From an uncultured Ruminococcus sp. (GTDB taxonomy: Bacteria; Bacillota; Clostridia; Oscillospirales; Ruminococcaceae), in contig CAKSAK010000006.1 in the NCBI GenBank assembly GCA_934435205.1, positions 90,999 through 154,998 on the forward strand: a DNA stretch of 64,000 nucleotides, given 5' to 3'. A model generated the notes under the pieces. The model worked only from the letters and a program-made list of their open reading frames with translations. It searched no databases and was not told the origin of the DNA. This document shows, piece after piece, positions 1 to 7,547 of this stretch. Both the position numbers and the translations under genes were made by a program. Within the stretch, counting starts at the first letter, position 1; every line of letters begins with the position of its first letter.

Positions 1-579
1 ATCTATGCCTATAACCTTAGCAAGGATACGAGAAACTTCCGCTGGTGTATAGAATTGCCCTTTACTTTTTCCACTTTCAGTAGCAAAATTTCTCATAAGG
101 TATTCATATGCATCGCCTATGATATCATCGCCGTCTGCTTTATTATTTGAGAAATCCAATTCAGGACGCTGAAAAATAGCAATAAGTTTTGTGAGCTTAT
201 CAACCATTTCCTGTCCTTTACCTATTTTGGCTTCATCATTGAAATGAGCAATATCAATTACGCCTTTTAAGCTGTCATTTACCTCAGCAAGTCGAGCGAT
301 GATTTTATCTATGCCTTCACCTATGTTTTTCTTGTTCTTGAGCGCGATAAAGTCATCAAAAGAACAGCCTATTCTTTTTTCTGGATCAGGATTGGGATCA
401 TGTTCTTTATCGAAAACGGTCAAATCTCCGTATTTCTGCCCCTTATACTTATCCGTTACATATTTCATAAATAAGAGAGTTAGTATGTAATCTTTATACT
501 GTGATGCATCCATTCCACCACGCAGCGCATCACAACTTGCCCATAGTGAACTATATAATTCCGTTTTCTTAACCGCCAT
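1..579 (-). CDS. hsdM: Type I restriction-modification DNA methyltransferase subunit HsdM, 5' part only
   Basis: The gene reads leftward and runs off the window, so only the first 193 residues are visible. They match the HsdM N-terminal helical domain: LWASCDALRGGMDASQYKDY, LFMKYVTDKY, then IGDAYEYLMRNFA and KGQFYTPAEVSRILAKV. This last stretch is the typical entry into the adenine-N6 methyltransferase domain. HsdM modifies adenine at the recognition site as part of an M2S (or R2M2S) complex. The start ATG at 577-579 has an AAGGAG ribosome binding site seven bases upstream. The small HTH gene at 615-812 lies upstream on the same strand and probably shares the transcript. The catalytic NPPF motif, hsdS and hsdR would lie outside the window, so whether the system is complete cannot be judged. 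Confidence 0.93.
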   Translation of the reverse strand, partial: MAVKKTELYSSLWASCDALRGGMDASQYKDYILTLLFMKYVTDKYKGQKYGDLTVFDKEHDPNPDPEKRIGCSFDDFIALKNKKNIGEGIDKIIARLAEVNDSLKGVIDIAHFNDEAKIGKGQEMVDKLTKLIAIFQRPELDFSNNKADGDDIIGDAYEYLMRNFATESGKSKGQFYTPAEVSRILAKVIGID

Positions 580-614
580 AACATGAATCTCCTTACAATT
601 AAGTTGCTAAAAAA

Positions 615-812
615 TTACTCAATAGCACTTTTGCCGCTCTTTACCCATACATCAAGCTCCGAGCGTTTGAATTTCCACTGCTTACCGATTTTGTGGGCAG
701 GAATATCTTTATTATTCCGAATCCAACTTCGGATAGTAACAGGCTTGATTCCTAAGTGTTCAGCTGCCTCTTCAAGATTTATCCATTTTTCATTAACAGC
801 GTTATTCTCCAT
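615..812 (-). CDS. Small helix-turn-helix (excisionase/MerR-like) protein upstream of hsdM
   Basis: A 65-residue protein that is almost entirely one winged-helix/HTH_17-type domain: LEEAAEHLGIKPVTIRSWIR (about residues 13-32) followed by IPAHKIGKQWKFKRSELDVWV. Small proteins of this excisionase-like family bind DNA. They often sit directly in front of hsdM in type I restriction operons, where a control role is assumed rather than proven. An AGGTG ribosome binding site precedes the ATG. The gap to hsdM is 35 bases, consistent with one transcript. It could instead be a recombination directionality factor for the nearby recombinase, but the distance (about 4 kb) and the hsdM linkage make that less likely. 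Confidence 0.8.
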   Translation of the reverse strand: MENNAVNEKWINLEEAAEHLGIKPVTIRSWIRNNKDIPAHKIGKQWKFKRSELDVWVKSGKSAIE

Positions 813-857
813 TTTATCACCTCATGTAGTAGATGAAATATATAATAATCCATTATA

Positions 858-886
858 ATTATACTATATCGGCTTGAATAATACAA
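858..886 (-). promoter_or_regulatory. Promoter of the HTH-hsdM operon
   Basis: On the minus strand, TTGTAT (881-886) and TATAAT (858-863) are separated by 17 bases, about 45 bases upstream of the HTH start codon. This is a good sigma-A type match. Confidence 0.65.
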
Positions 887-964
887 GAGGTTTAATGTTA
901 TTTCGTGATATTTATACTAAGTTTATGTATATGCATTGTGCATTTTTCTTGGTATATAGAATAA

Positions 965-990
965 GGCTCCCAGAATTCACTCTGAGAGCC
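965..990 (-). terminator. Hairpin downstream of ssb
   Basis: The arms GGCTCCCAGA and TCTGAGAGCC are nearly fully complementary around a short loop, about 90 bases past the ssb stop codon. The run of T on the exit side is poor, so termination is plausible but weak. The rest of 887-1082 shows no gene. Confidence 0.45.
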
Positions 991-1082
991 TCGTTTCGTA
1001 TTTATAGATATCAGAACGGATGCTGTATCTGACAGCCGCAGTGAGCCATTTTCGTTCGCCTGAGAGCATACCACCTGCACTA

Positions 1083-1412
1083 TCAGAAAATTTGCTCCGA
1101 ATTAACGTCCACCTTAACAGCAAACTTATTCTGAAAGTGCAGTTCCTCCACGATGAGAACAGCGGTGTTATCGGGAGTGTTCCTGAGTGAACCAACAAAG
1201 GTAATCGTACCGCCTTTGGAATAGAGAAAACCCACAGCACTTGCATTATCATCAAAAGCGAGGCAGGTGAAAGTATCGCTCTCGACATCCTCAACGTCTT
1301 TCTGCTTAGGCTGCTCAACGGCGATACTGAATTTGCAGTATTTAAGGTCATCTTTGGTAGTAACAGCAGGCTCGCTTAGAAGCCTGCCTGACATCATGAT
1401 CTTATTCAACAT
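1083..1412 (-). CDS. ssb: Single-stranded DNA-binding protein (short, divergent SSB)
   Basis: A 109-residue OB-fold protein. It starts MLNKIMMSGRLLSEPAVT and has KYCKFSIAVEQP, then FTCLAFDDNASAVGFLYSKG and ITFVGSLRN, the usual order of SSB strands. It lacks the acidic C-terminal tip found on housekeeping SSBs and is shorter than chromosomal SSB. This is typical of copies carried on plasmids and integrative elements. It presumably coats single-stranded DNA during element transfer or replication. The ATG follows an AAGGAG site. The gene is 12 bases behind the 69-aa gene on the same strand, so they form one operon. Confidence 0.75.
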   Translation of the reverse strand: MLNKIMMSGRLLSEPAVTTKDDLKYCKFSIAVEQPKQKDVEDVESDTFTCLAFDDNASAVGFLYSKGGTITFVGSLRNTPDNTAVLIVEELHFQNKFAVKVDVNSEQIF

Positions 1413-1424
1413 AGTCTGCTCCTT

Positions 1425-1634
1425 TCAATCTTCGTCCGAACACTCGTTAAGCCCGTGTATAAGCTGAATGTATACGCACTCTGCTCGGTCGTGCTCCTCG
1501 CCGTCAGTGGACATCATCACTTCAAGGAAATACGCCTTTGCTTGTTCGTAGTCCGTCCAGACCTCACGCTTTCCGTTGCAGACGGTTGTGACCTTGCGTG
1601 TTCTCGGCATTGCAAATTCGGGTGTTTTTAACAT
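1425..1634 (-). CDS. Small hypothetical protein of a mobile-element type
   Basis: A 69-residue soluble protein with a basic N-terminus (MPRTRKVTTVCNGKREVW) and an acidic C-terminus ending NECSDED. A GGAGGT ribosome binding site precedes the ATG. It sits just upstream of ssb on the same strand. I recognise no domain. Similar short proteins accompany SSB-like genes on Clostridial integrative elements, so it probably belongs to that cargo. Function unknown. Confidence 0.6.
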   Translation of the reverse strand: MLKTPEFAMPRTRKVTTVCNGKREVWTDYEQAKAYFLEVMMSTDGEEHDRAECVYIQLIHGLNECSDED

Positions 1635-1777
1635 AGCTGTGTACCTCCATAAGTTTTATCGTGAATCCATTATATCCGATAAAATTGCCAGAGTCCAGCA
1701 TATTGGAATGATTGTAATAATTCTTGTGAAAGGCGCAGCAAAATGTGGATTTTTTCCAGTGCATTGCGCTGTTGCTT

Positions 1778-2467
1778 TTATACCTTTATCACCCCATTAC
1801 AAATAGCCGCATAAATATCTTCGGGTATCATCGGCGAGCATATCTCCACAAGCAATTTTTCATCTATCATCACTGTCTCTGCATACTGCTTTCCCGCACG
1901 TTTAACAAGCTCCAATCTCGGCACAGTTACCTCTGCCGCTTCGTGTGCATTGAACATCGGACTTTCGGGCACAGTAATGATAGTGTGGTTATTCGGGAAC
2001 ATCAGCTTGAACTGCATGACCGCAGGCTCGAAATTCTGCTTGCTGTTCGGGAATCCGCAGCCGCAGATCATCATGTATCTAAGGTGCGAAAAATCCGCCT
2101 GTCCGACGTGAACATACCTGTCGCCCTGCTTCTTCATTGCCATACTTGAAAGCGGCATCGTGCGGTCAGCAAAAGCCTTCATAGGCGCCGGCATTCCGTA
2201 GCAGTATAGCGGGTAGCTGAACAGCAGAAGATCGCTCTCCAGAACTTCGCTGAGAAGCTCCTTCATATCGTCATTATGGATACACTTTCCGCCGTTCCGC
2301 TTACAGGTGAAACAACCCGTGCAATATTCGATATGCCTGTCGATAATATCAACGATGTGGACTTCCTGCGGATCGACTTCTTTCATGCCATCAAGGAACG
2401 CTCGGGTGATGTGCATCGTGTCGCTCTTCTCACGCTTCGGACTGCCGTTCAGAACAAGTATTTTCAT
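1778..2467 (-). CDS. Flavodoxin-fold NAD(P)H-dependent FMN reductase family protein
   Basis: A 229-residue protein starting MKILVLNGSPKREKSDT, the phosphate-binding loop of the NADPH-dependent FMN reductase/flavodoxin-like family. It is followed by YCTGCFTCKRNGGKC (about residues 48-62), a Cys-rich segment seen in the iron-sulfur flavoprotein-like branch, and then LLLFSYPLYCYGMPAPMKAF. It probably transfers electrons from NAD(P)H to FMN and on to an unknown acceptor in the cytoplasm. The ribosome binding site is AAGGAG with good spacing. It stands alone on the minus strand between the ssb pair and a long non-coding stretch. It may be accessory cargo of the island. Confidence 0.8.
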   Translation of the reverse strand: MKILVLNGSPKREKSDTMHITRAFLDGMKEVDPQEVHIVDIIDRHIEYCTGCFTCKRNGGKCIHNDDMKELLSEVLESDLLLFSYPLYCYGMPAPMKAFADRTMPLSSMAMKKQGDRYVHVGQADFSHLRYMMICGCGFPNSKQNFEPAVMQFKLMFPNNHTIITVPESPMFNAHEAAEVTVPRLELVKRAGKQYAETVMIDEKLLVEICSPMIPEDIYAAICNGVIKV

Positions 2468-2590
2468 AGTGATTTTTCTCCTTCCGCCTATTAGTTTTTC
2501 TGCTGATATTTTTATTATAAACCCGTGCGGAAGTCACGTCAATCCACGCACCGTAGAGTGGATTTTTCGTTGTATTTTTCTCTGCTCAGA

Positions 2591-2690
2591 TATGGGGGAT
2601 TGGGGATGTCCCTCAGCGAGCATTGTATGTCGTTTCCCACGAAACTTGTGGGAACGATATACCGTGCTTGCTGGATTGGTTTTTGTTCTC
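2591..2690 (+). repeat. Structured repeat, copy 1
   Basis: A G-rich lead (TATGGGGGATTGGGG) followed by a long hairpin. The outer arms CAGCGAGCA (2613-2621) and TGCTTGCTG (2665-2673) pair with one G-T wobble. The inner arms CGTT-CCCAC and GTGGG-AACG pair around the loop GAAACTT. A T-rich segment follows. It matches copy 2 at about 140 bases distance. Orientation is assigned arbitrarily by the poly-T side. Confidence 0.7.
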
Positions 2691-2728
2691 TTTTTGGGCA
2701 TTCAGTTTTCATGCTTTTCGTTTAACGA

Positions 2729-2830
2729 TACGGGGGCTTGGGGGAGTATCCCTCAGCAAGCAATGCGAGGCGTTATCACGGGTTTCCGTGGGAACGAATT
2801 GCCGTGCTTGCTGAGGTTGATTTTTATCCC
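2729..2830 (+). repeat. Structured repeat, copy 2
   Basis: Same plan as copy 1: a G-rich lead (TACGGGGGCTTGGGGG), perfect outer arms CAGCAAGCA (2754-2762) and TGCTTGCTG, then inner arms CGTT-CACGG and CCGTG-AACG around the loop GTTT. The base changes relative to copy 1 keep the pairing, which suggests that the structure is what is conserved. Confidence 0.7.
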
Positions 2831-3083
2831 TTTGTGGCATCTACGTTTACGAGCAATCAGGCTCGGTATTTTTGCTTACTTGTGGTTTAAGGGATAGCAT
2901 CAGGTCTTGTAAAATTCTCGGTCGGGGTCATAGGGGCAAAGCTCCTGTCAAGCTATGTATCACAGCATTCAATTTTCCAAAATTGTAATGCGGGGATACC
3001 GAGCTTGCTGGGAAAGCTTTTGCTCCTGCGAAGCATTGTTACATCAAAGCACTATGACACTGGCTTTTTAATACAAATTACTA

Positions 3084-3112
3084 TTGACTTTATGTCAAAT
3101 ATGCTCTATACT
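3084..3112 (+). promoter_or_regulatory. Promoter of the GNAT-ogt operon
   Basis: TTGACT (3084-3089) and TATACT (3107-3112) with a 17-base spacer, 36 bases before the GNAT start codon. Confidence 0.7.
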
Positions 3113-3148
3113 ATTTTCAGATAAACGATTACTGAAAGCGAGAATATT

Positions 3149-3667
3149 ATGATAACATTACGACCTGTTTACAGTAGTGAGCTTGCTGAATACAAAAAAG
3201 AAATGCAGAGAGCCTTTCAGCTTGGAGCGGAAGCTGAGTACGGTGAGACTGATATGCAGATGCTTCCCGAAGCGGATATTGATCACTCTCTCAACACCGA
3301 CGGGGCGATAGCTTATGCTGCTGTACTCAATGATGATATTGTAGGCGGAGCTATTGTAGTAATAAATGAGCAGACTCAGCATAATCATCTTGATTTTCTT
3401 TTTGTGAAAGTCGGCATACAAAGCAAGGGTATAGGTCAGGCGATATGGTCTGAGATAGAACGTCTGCACCCTGACACAAAAGTATGGGAAACCTGCACAC
3501 CCTATTTCGAGAAACGCAATATCCATTTTTATATTAATCGCTGCGGTTTTCACGCCGTTGAGTTCTTCAACTCTAAGCACCCTGATCCTCATGAATGCGG
3601 AAAGCCTGATATGGGTAGCGATGACGATGGCTGTATGTTCAGATTTGAAAAGGTTATGAAGCCATGA
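3149..3667 (+). CDS. GNAT-family N-acetyltransferase
   Basis: A 172-residue protein with the GNAT fold. The segment LDFLFVKVGIQSKGIGQAIW (81-100) contains the acetyl-CoA pyrophosphate-binding loop of motif A, preceded by strand VGGAIVVINE. It ends with a typical C-terminal strand and helix (NRCGFHAVEFF, MFRFEKVMKP). It acetylates an unknown amine, and the substrate cannot be told from sequence. It shares ATGA with the next gene, ogt, so the two are translationally coupled. A stand-alone promoter precedes it. The ribosome binding site is weak (GAAAGCGAG). Confidence 0.85.
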   Translation: MITLRPVYSSELAEYKKEMQRAFQLGAEAEYGETDMQMLPEADIDHSLNTDGAIAYAAVLNDDIVGGAIVVINEQTQHNHLDFLFVKVGIQSKGIGQAIWSEIERLHPDTKVWETCTPYFEKRNIHFYINRCGFHAVEFFNSKHPDPHECGKPDMGSDDDGCMFRFEKVMKP

Positions 3668-4158
3668 TCTACACATACAGATATGCTTCTCAGCTCGGCA
3701 GCATTACTTTCGCCAGCAACGGCGAAGCACTAACCGGCTTATGGTTCGACAGACAGAAACACTTTCCCCATAAGCTCATATCTGAAAGCACCGAAGCCGA
3801 GCTGCCGATATTCATGCAGGCTATCAAATGGCTCGATACATATTTCAGCGGCGTAGTTCCCAACTTTACTCCGCAAATCAATCTGCAAACAACTCCGTTC
3901 CGCAAGGCTGTCTATGAGATACTGCTCACGATACCATACGGTCAGGTCATGACCTACGGCGAGATCGCAAATATCATAGCAAAGCAAAAAGGCATCGAGC
4001 GTATGTCAGCTCAGGCAGTTGGCGGTGCTGTCGGACATAATCCCATTTCGATCATTATCCCGTGTCACAGAGTAGTCGGTTCAGACGGCAGCCTGACCGG
4101 ATATGCAGGTGGTCTGGATAGAAAGATCCAGCTGCTGACACTGGAGAAAGTCCTATAA
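3664..4158 (+). CDS. ogt: Methylated-DNA-protein-cysteine S-methyltransferase
   Basis: A 164-residue suicide enzyme that moves alkyl groups from O6-alkylguanine in DNA to its own cysteine. The active-site motif IPCHRVVG (132-139, acceptor Cys134) is intact. The DNA-binding helix-turn-helix (PYGQVMTYGEIA, 91-102) and the Asn-His-Pro loop (GGAVGHNP) are also present. The N-terminal half is the small ribonuclease-like domain of the family. The length is normal for Ogt-type proteins, without an Ada domain. Its start overlaps the GNAT stop by four bases. It lies next to a recombinase module and may be cargo of the same island. Confidence 0.95.
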   Translation: MIYTYRYASQLGSITFASNGEALTGLWFDRQKHFPHKLISESTEAELPIFMQAIKWLDTYFSGVVPNFTPQINLQTTPFRKAVYEILLTIPYGQVMTYGEIANIIAKQKGIERMSAQAVGGAVGHNPISIIIPCHRVVGSDGSLTGYAGGLDRKIQLLTLEKVL

Positions 4159-4176
4159 ATCTAATAATACCTATGA

Positions 4177-4206
4177 AGCACCGAGTATTATCGCTTGGTG
4201 CTTTTC
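4177..4206 (+). terminator. Terminator after ogt
   Basis: AAGCACCGAG (4177-4186) pairs with CTTGGTGCTT (4194-4203), apart from one mismatch, and is followed by TTT. It ends the GNAT-ogt transcript. Confidence 0.75.
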
Positions 4207-4272
4207 ATATTTCCAGTATAAATTGCACTTGGGAAAACTGAAAATTCACCCAAAGTTCGTGCGCAATGAATC

Positions 4273-4302
4273 TGGACTTTTCGTATCAGTGCGCGCTATA
4301 AT
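4273..4302 (+). promoter_or_regulatory. Possible promoter of the tnpW leader
   Basis: TGGACT (4273-4278) and TATAAT (4297-4302) with 18 bases between. The -10 is perfect and the -35 is moderate. The leader that follows (about 4308-4428) can form an AGCCGCAA/TTGCGGCT stem and a GAGGG/CCCTC stem, and it carries a repeated TGCGTAGAG. The leader role is inferred. Confidence 0.45.
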
Positions 4303-4428
4303 TGGTATAGCCGCAAAATACTCAGTCGGCTGAAAGAAATACTGACCTTGCGGCTGCGTAGAGGGTAAGAGAAAGAAAGCGATGCCCTCACCAATGCGTA
4401 GAGATATAAAAGCAAAGGAAAGATCGCT

Positions 4429-4608
4429 ATGAACAAAGAAAACAACGTGTCCGAGTACAAGATCGGACGAACAACTTACATCGTGAAGTTAGTATTCAAC
4501 CCTGCTTCAAAGGAACGCCTTACGGATATCCTGCAAAGGCTGATTGATCGTGAGTGTGAAGAAATGCTCGGTGAATCCGGACAAGAACCTAAGAAGCAGG
4601 CTGTGTAA
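4429..4608 (+). CDS. tnpW: Transposon-encoded TnpW-like small protein
   Basis: A 59-residue protein (starts MNKENNVSEYKIGRTTYIVK, contains FNPASKERLTDILQRLI, ends EPKKQAV). It matches the small TnpW-type proteins that sit immediately before TnpX-type large serine recombinases in Tn4451-like elements. The biochemical role is unknown. The ATG at 4429 has an AAAGGAA ribosome binding site. It lies 89 bases upstream of the recombinase start, separated by what looks like a second promoter. Confidence 0.75.
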   Translation: MNKENNVSEYKIGRTTYIVKLVFNPASKERLTDILQRLIDRECEEMLGESGQEPKKQAV

Positions 4609-4626
4609 AATCGTCATTTCAGCGCA

Positions 4627-4655
4627 TTGCTATTGACGGTATATTGCGCTATAAT
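4627..4655 (+). promoter_or_regulatory. Promoter of the large serine recombinase, inside an inverted repeat
   Basis: TTGCTA (4627-4632) and TATAAT (4650-4655) with 17 bases between. The spacer and -35 are bracketed by AGCGCA (4621-4626) and TGCGCT (4645-4650), a perfect 6-base inverted repeat that could be an operator or a cruciform-prone site. Confidence 0.5.
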
Positions 4656-4697
4656 GATAACATAGCTCGCTTTATCTGTCGGAAAGGAAGGTTTAAT

Positions 4698-6329
4698 ATG
4701 ACAGACAAGATAACAGCGTTGTATTGTCGTCTTTCGCAGGACGATATGTTACAGGGTGAGAGTAATAGTATCACCAATCAGAAGGCTATCCTCAAAAAGT
4801 ATGCGAAGGATAGCGGTTTCAGCAATCTCGTTTACTACGTTGATGACGGAGTTTCGGGTACGACGTTTGAACGTGATGGCTTCAAGGCTATGATGGCAGA
4901 TGTTGAAGCAGGCAAAGTGGGAACGGTCATCACCAAAGATCTGAACAGACTCGGCAGAGACTACCTGAAAACCGGTGAGTACATTGAGATCATATTCCCT
5001 GACTATGATGTCCGCTATATTGCTATCAATGATAACGTGGATACTCTCAAAAGCGAGAATGAGCTGATGGCTTTCAAAAATATTTTCAACGACTGGTATG
5101 CCAGGGATACGTCGAAGAAGATTCGTGCGGTTTTCAAGGCGAAAGGTCAATCAGGCAAACCGCTTTCTCTGCCTATTTACGGGTACAAGGCATCTGAGGA
5201 AGATAAGCACAAGTGGATCATTGATGATGAGCCTGCAGCGGTTGTCCGCAAAATATACAAGCTCTGCATCAGCGGCTACGGTCCGACTCAGATAGCTCGT
5301 AAGTTGACAGAGGAAGGTATTCCCAATCCCACAGCTTATGCAATATCGCAGGGAAGGAACCCGGCTAACAAGAATTCAAGGCTTGACCGCTGGTGTACTG
5401 AAACTGTCATTGACATTTTAGAGCACCCCGAATACATCGGACATACGGTGAACTTCCGTACACGCCGCAAGTCCTACAAGAACAAGCGTAAGATTGAAAA
5501 TCCGAAAGAGGACTGGCTCATCTTTGAGAATACTCACGAGCCTATCGTCACGCAGCAGGAATTCGATTTAGTGCAGGAGCTTCGCAGTAATAAGCGAAGG
5601 AATCAGAAACAGGAGACTGTAAATCCGTTTTCGGGTATATGTTACTGTGCTGACTGCGGTGAAAAGCTCTATCTATGCCGTTCCAAAAGCCTTAACGAAG
5701 ATCAGGAGCATCTGAAATGCTCCACGCACTCGACCGATAAGGATAGCTGTTCTGCCCATTACATCAGGACTGTGGTGTTGAAAGAGCTAGTTTTGAATGC
5801 GTTGAACAAGCTTCTTGATAATGTCAAGGACAATGAAGCAGAGTTTGTTCAGACAGCTATGGACAATTCCGCATCAAAGCATTCATCTGATGTTTTCAAG
5901 GCAAAAAAAGCTCTCAATCAGGCTGAAAAGCGCATTGCTGAACTTGACAGGTTATTTGCAAGGCTCTATGAGGACAATATCTCAGGTAAGATTTCTGACG
6001 AGCGTTTTGCTGTATTGTCCGCAGGATATGAAGACGAGCAGAAGAAGCTGAAAGAAAAAGTATCAGAGCTTTCCGCTTTTATTGAAACAGCAGAACAGAA
6101 ATGTGCTGATGTGAATTCATTTATAAAGGTAGTGCAGAAGTACGAGCATATCACCGAGCTTACTCCTGAGATCATGCATGAGCTTATCGAGAAGATAGTC
6201 GTTTACGCTCCCGAGAAGAGCGAGGGACATCGCACTCAGCAGATTGAGATACACTTCCGCTTTGATGTTGCTGTCGCTACGGCTATTGCTGACAGCAGAG
6301 AATACGACAAAAAGAAAAAGGCTGCGTAA
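4698..6329 (+). CDS. tnpX: Large serine site-specific recombinase, TnpX type
   Basis: A 543-residue recombinase that cuts and rejoins DNA through a covalent serine link, moving an element in or out of the chromosome. The resolvase-like catalytic domain starts ALYCRLSQDD, with the nucleophile probably Ser13, and continues with DDGVSGTTFERDGF and ITKDLNRLGRDY. A recombinase domain follows, then a zinc ribbon (CYCADCGEKLYLCRS... CSTHSTDKDSC), a coiled coil rich in Lys/Glu, and a C-terminal domain typical of this group. I start it at ATG 4698, which has an AAAGGAAGG site, not at the in-frame ATG 54 bases earlier. It pairs with tnpW, as in Tn4451-like elements. The protein looks intact. Confidence 0.93.
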   Translation: MTDKITALYCRLSQDDMLQGESNSITNQKAILKKYAKDSGFSNLVYYVDDGVSGTTFERDGFKAMMADVEAGKVGTVITKDLNRLGRDYLKTGEYIEIIFPDYDVRYIAINDNVDTLKSENELMAFKNIFNDWYARDTSKKIRAVFKAKGQSGKPLSLPIYGYKASEEDKHKWIIDDEPAAVVRKIYKLCISGYGPTQIARKLTEEGIPNPTAYAISQGRNPANKNSRLDRWCTETVIDILEHPEYIGHTVNFRTRRKSYKNKRKIENPKEDWLIFENTHEPIVTQQEFDLVQELRSNKRRNQKQETVNPFSGICYCADCGEKLYLCRSKSLNEDQEHLKCSTHSTDKDSCSAHYIRTVVLKELVLNALNKLLDNVKDNEAEFVQTAMDNSASKHSSDVFKAKKALNQAEKRIAELDRLFARLYEDNISGKISDERFAVLSAGYEDEQKKLKEKVSELSAFIETAEQKCADVNSFIKVVQKYEHITELTPEIMHELIEKIVVYAPEKSEGHRTQQIEIHFRFDVAVATAIADSREYDKKKKAA

Positions 6330-6343
6330 CTGCGATGTTACGC
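6324..6343 (+). terminator. Hairpin overlapping the recombinase stop codon
   Basis: GCGTAAC (6324-6330) and GTTACGC (6337-6343) form a perfect stem that contains the recombinase stop codon. There is no poly-T tail. It may instead be an element-end structure. Confidence 0.4.
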
Positions 6344-6590
6344 AACCTTATCTTCAAATCATATAAACTGCTTTATGTGCGCCGCCCTAAAATGCCGCCT
6401 TTTTTTGCAAAACTTGCTCCTTTCTGCTTTTATTTTTAACAATTTTATGCTATAATAAAACATAAATAATGTGATTCTCTAGGGATCGTGGAAACATTCA
6501 TTTAAATTATATAAAAACGAAGGATATGGAAAATGTTAATGTGGGAAATAATAGCAGTGACAAAGAAACAGAGAAACAGGAGGAATGTAT

Positions 6591-7547
6591 ATGACTTATA
6601 AAAAGAATGTTTCAAATATGGTGATCGCCATCGTTTGTGTCATTTTGTTTGCTATAACTGCATTTTATTGTGTTCCGAGATTCTCTTTGCTTTCGTCGAA
6701 TGCAGTGTCAGCAACAGTTGTGAGTGCAGATATGCATGGGACTAGCGGTTATGCAGTATTAAAGGTAGATGGAGCCAGAGAGGATGGAGGAACGATATTT
6801 TTCCATTATTATTATCCCGGAAACAAGTCTCATCTTAAACCAGATGAAAGTGTGTTGGTAAGTGGTAACATCAAGTTTATGGATGAATCGACAGAACAGG
6901 GTGTGAACGCAGACTTGGTTATCGGAACAAGGATGCCGGTACTTATATGTTCGATTTTATCCTTGCTGGGGGTGGTTGGTGCAATTTGCCTGTTACCATC
7001 TGCAATTCGCAATTTCCATAATAAACCGTGGAGTAGTGATGAGGAGATAGACACTAGGAACAAATTGGTGAATGCATTTTATACGGCTGAGATTTTAGCA
7101 CTTGTAGTTGCTTTGATTTTCTTTGTGGCTGGTATGACGCAAGTGGTTGGATATGTCTGTAAGAAGAATCACACAACAGGAAATGTAACATATCAAAATT
7201 CCCGACAGAGCTCCCAGTACGTCAAGGTACATAGCGGAAACGGTGTCAGAAATTACAAATCAAATTATGGGAAAGGCTTTCGGCCAACCTATACGGTGTT
7301 GCAGATCAAGGCGAATTCGCCGGTCAATGGCACCGATGTGTTCTGGTACGAGGGAAATTGCATTATTCTGGGTAGCAAGAACGTTTATATAGGCTATAAT
7401 GATAATTCTATGTCAGTCGTATCACAGTTTGAATTAGTAATGACGATCATAAGCGGTATGTTTTTATTAGTTCATGCAGTTTCTGCAATGTTGATCAGTA
7501 AGAAAAATCCATATGGAGGGAAAATTTTCTGGTTCTTTAAATTTTGA
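6591..7547 (+). CDS. Membrane protein of unknown function
   Basis: 318 residues with about four membrane segments: near residues 8-30 (VIAIVCVILFAITAFYCV), after the first soluble loop (LICSILSLLGVVGAICLLP), in the middle (ILALVVALIFFVAGMTQVVG) and near the C-terminus (ISGMFLLVHAVSAMLI). Between them lie a small beta-rich extracytoplasmic loop (residues 40-105) and a Tyr/Asn-rich loop. The overall plan resembles DUF3592-type proteins, but I cannot confirm that. I prefer ATG 6591 because the GGAGG site is one base from the upstream ATG (6585) and seven bases from this one. It stands alone to the right of the recombinase. Function unknown. Confidence 0.7.
   Translation: MTYKKNVSNMVIAIVCVILFAITAFYCVPRFSLLSSNAVSATVVSADMHGTSGYAVLKVDGAREDGGTIFFHYYYPGNKSHLKPDESVLVSGNIKFMDESTEQGVNADLVIGTRMPVLICSILSLLGVVGAICLLPSAIRNFHNKPWSSDEEIDTRNKLVNAFYTAEILALVVALIFFVAGMTQVVGYVCKKNHTTGNVTYQNSRQSSQYVKVHSGNGVRNYKSNYGKGFRPTYTVLQIKANSPVNGTDVFWYEGNCIILGSKNVYIGYNDNSMSVVSQFELVMTIISGMFLLVHAVSAMLISKKNPYGGKIFWFFKF

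Larger units (their letters stand above)
2468..3083. other. Long intergenic stretch holding structured repeats
   Basis: No convincing gene on either strand. Translations here are low-complexity and lack ribosome binding sites. The region contains two copies of a hairpin-forming repeat (2591-2690 and 2729-2830) and what looks like a 3' half-copy near 2987-3011 (CCGAGCTTGCTG). Nothing else is recognised. Confidence 0.6.

Noticed and set aside
1745..2149. Plus-strand frames opposite the flavin reductase
   Set aside because: They are antisense to an intact enzyme with a good ribosome binding site.
2525..2897. Plus-strand frames across the 2.5-3.0 kb gap
   Set aside because: They read through the structured repeats and have Cys/Phe-rich, unlikely compositions and no ribosome binding sites.
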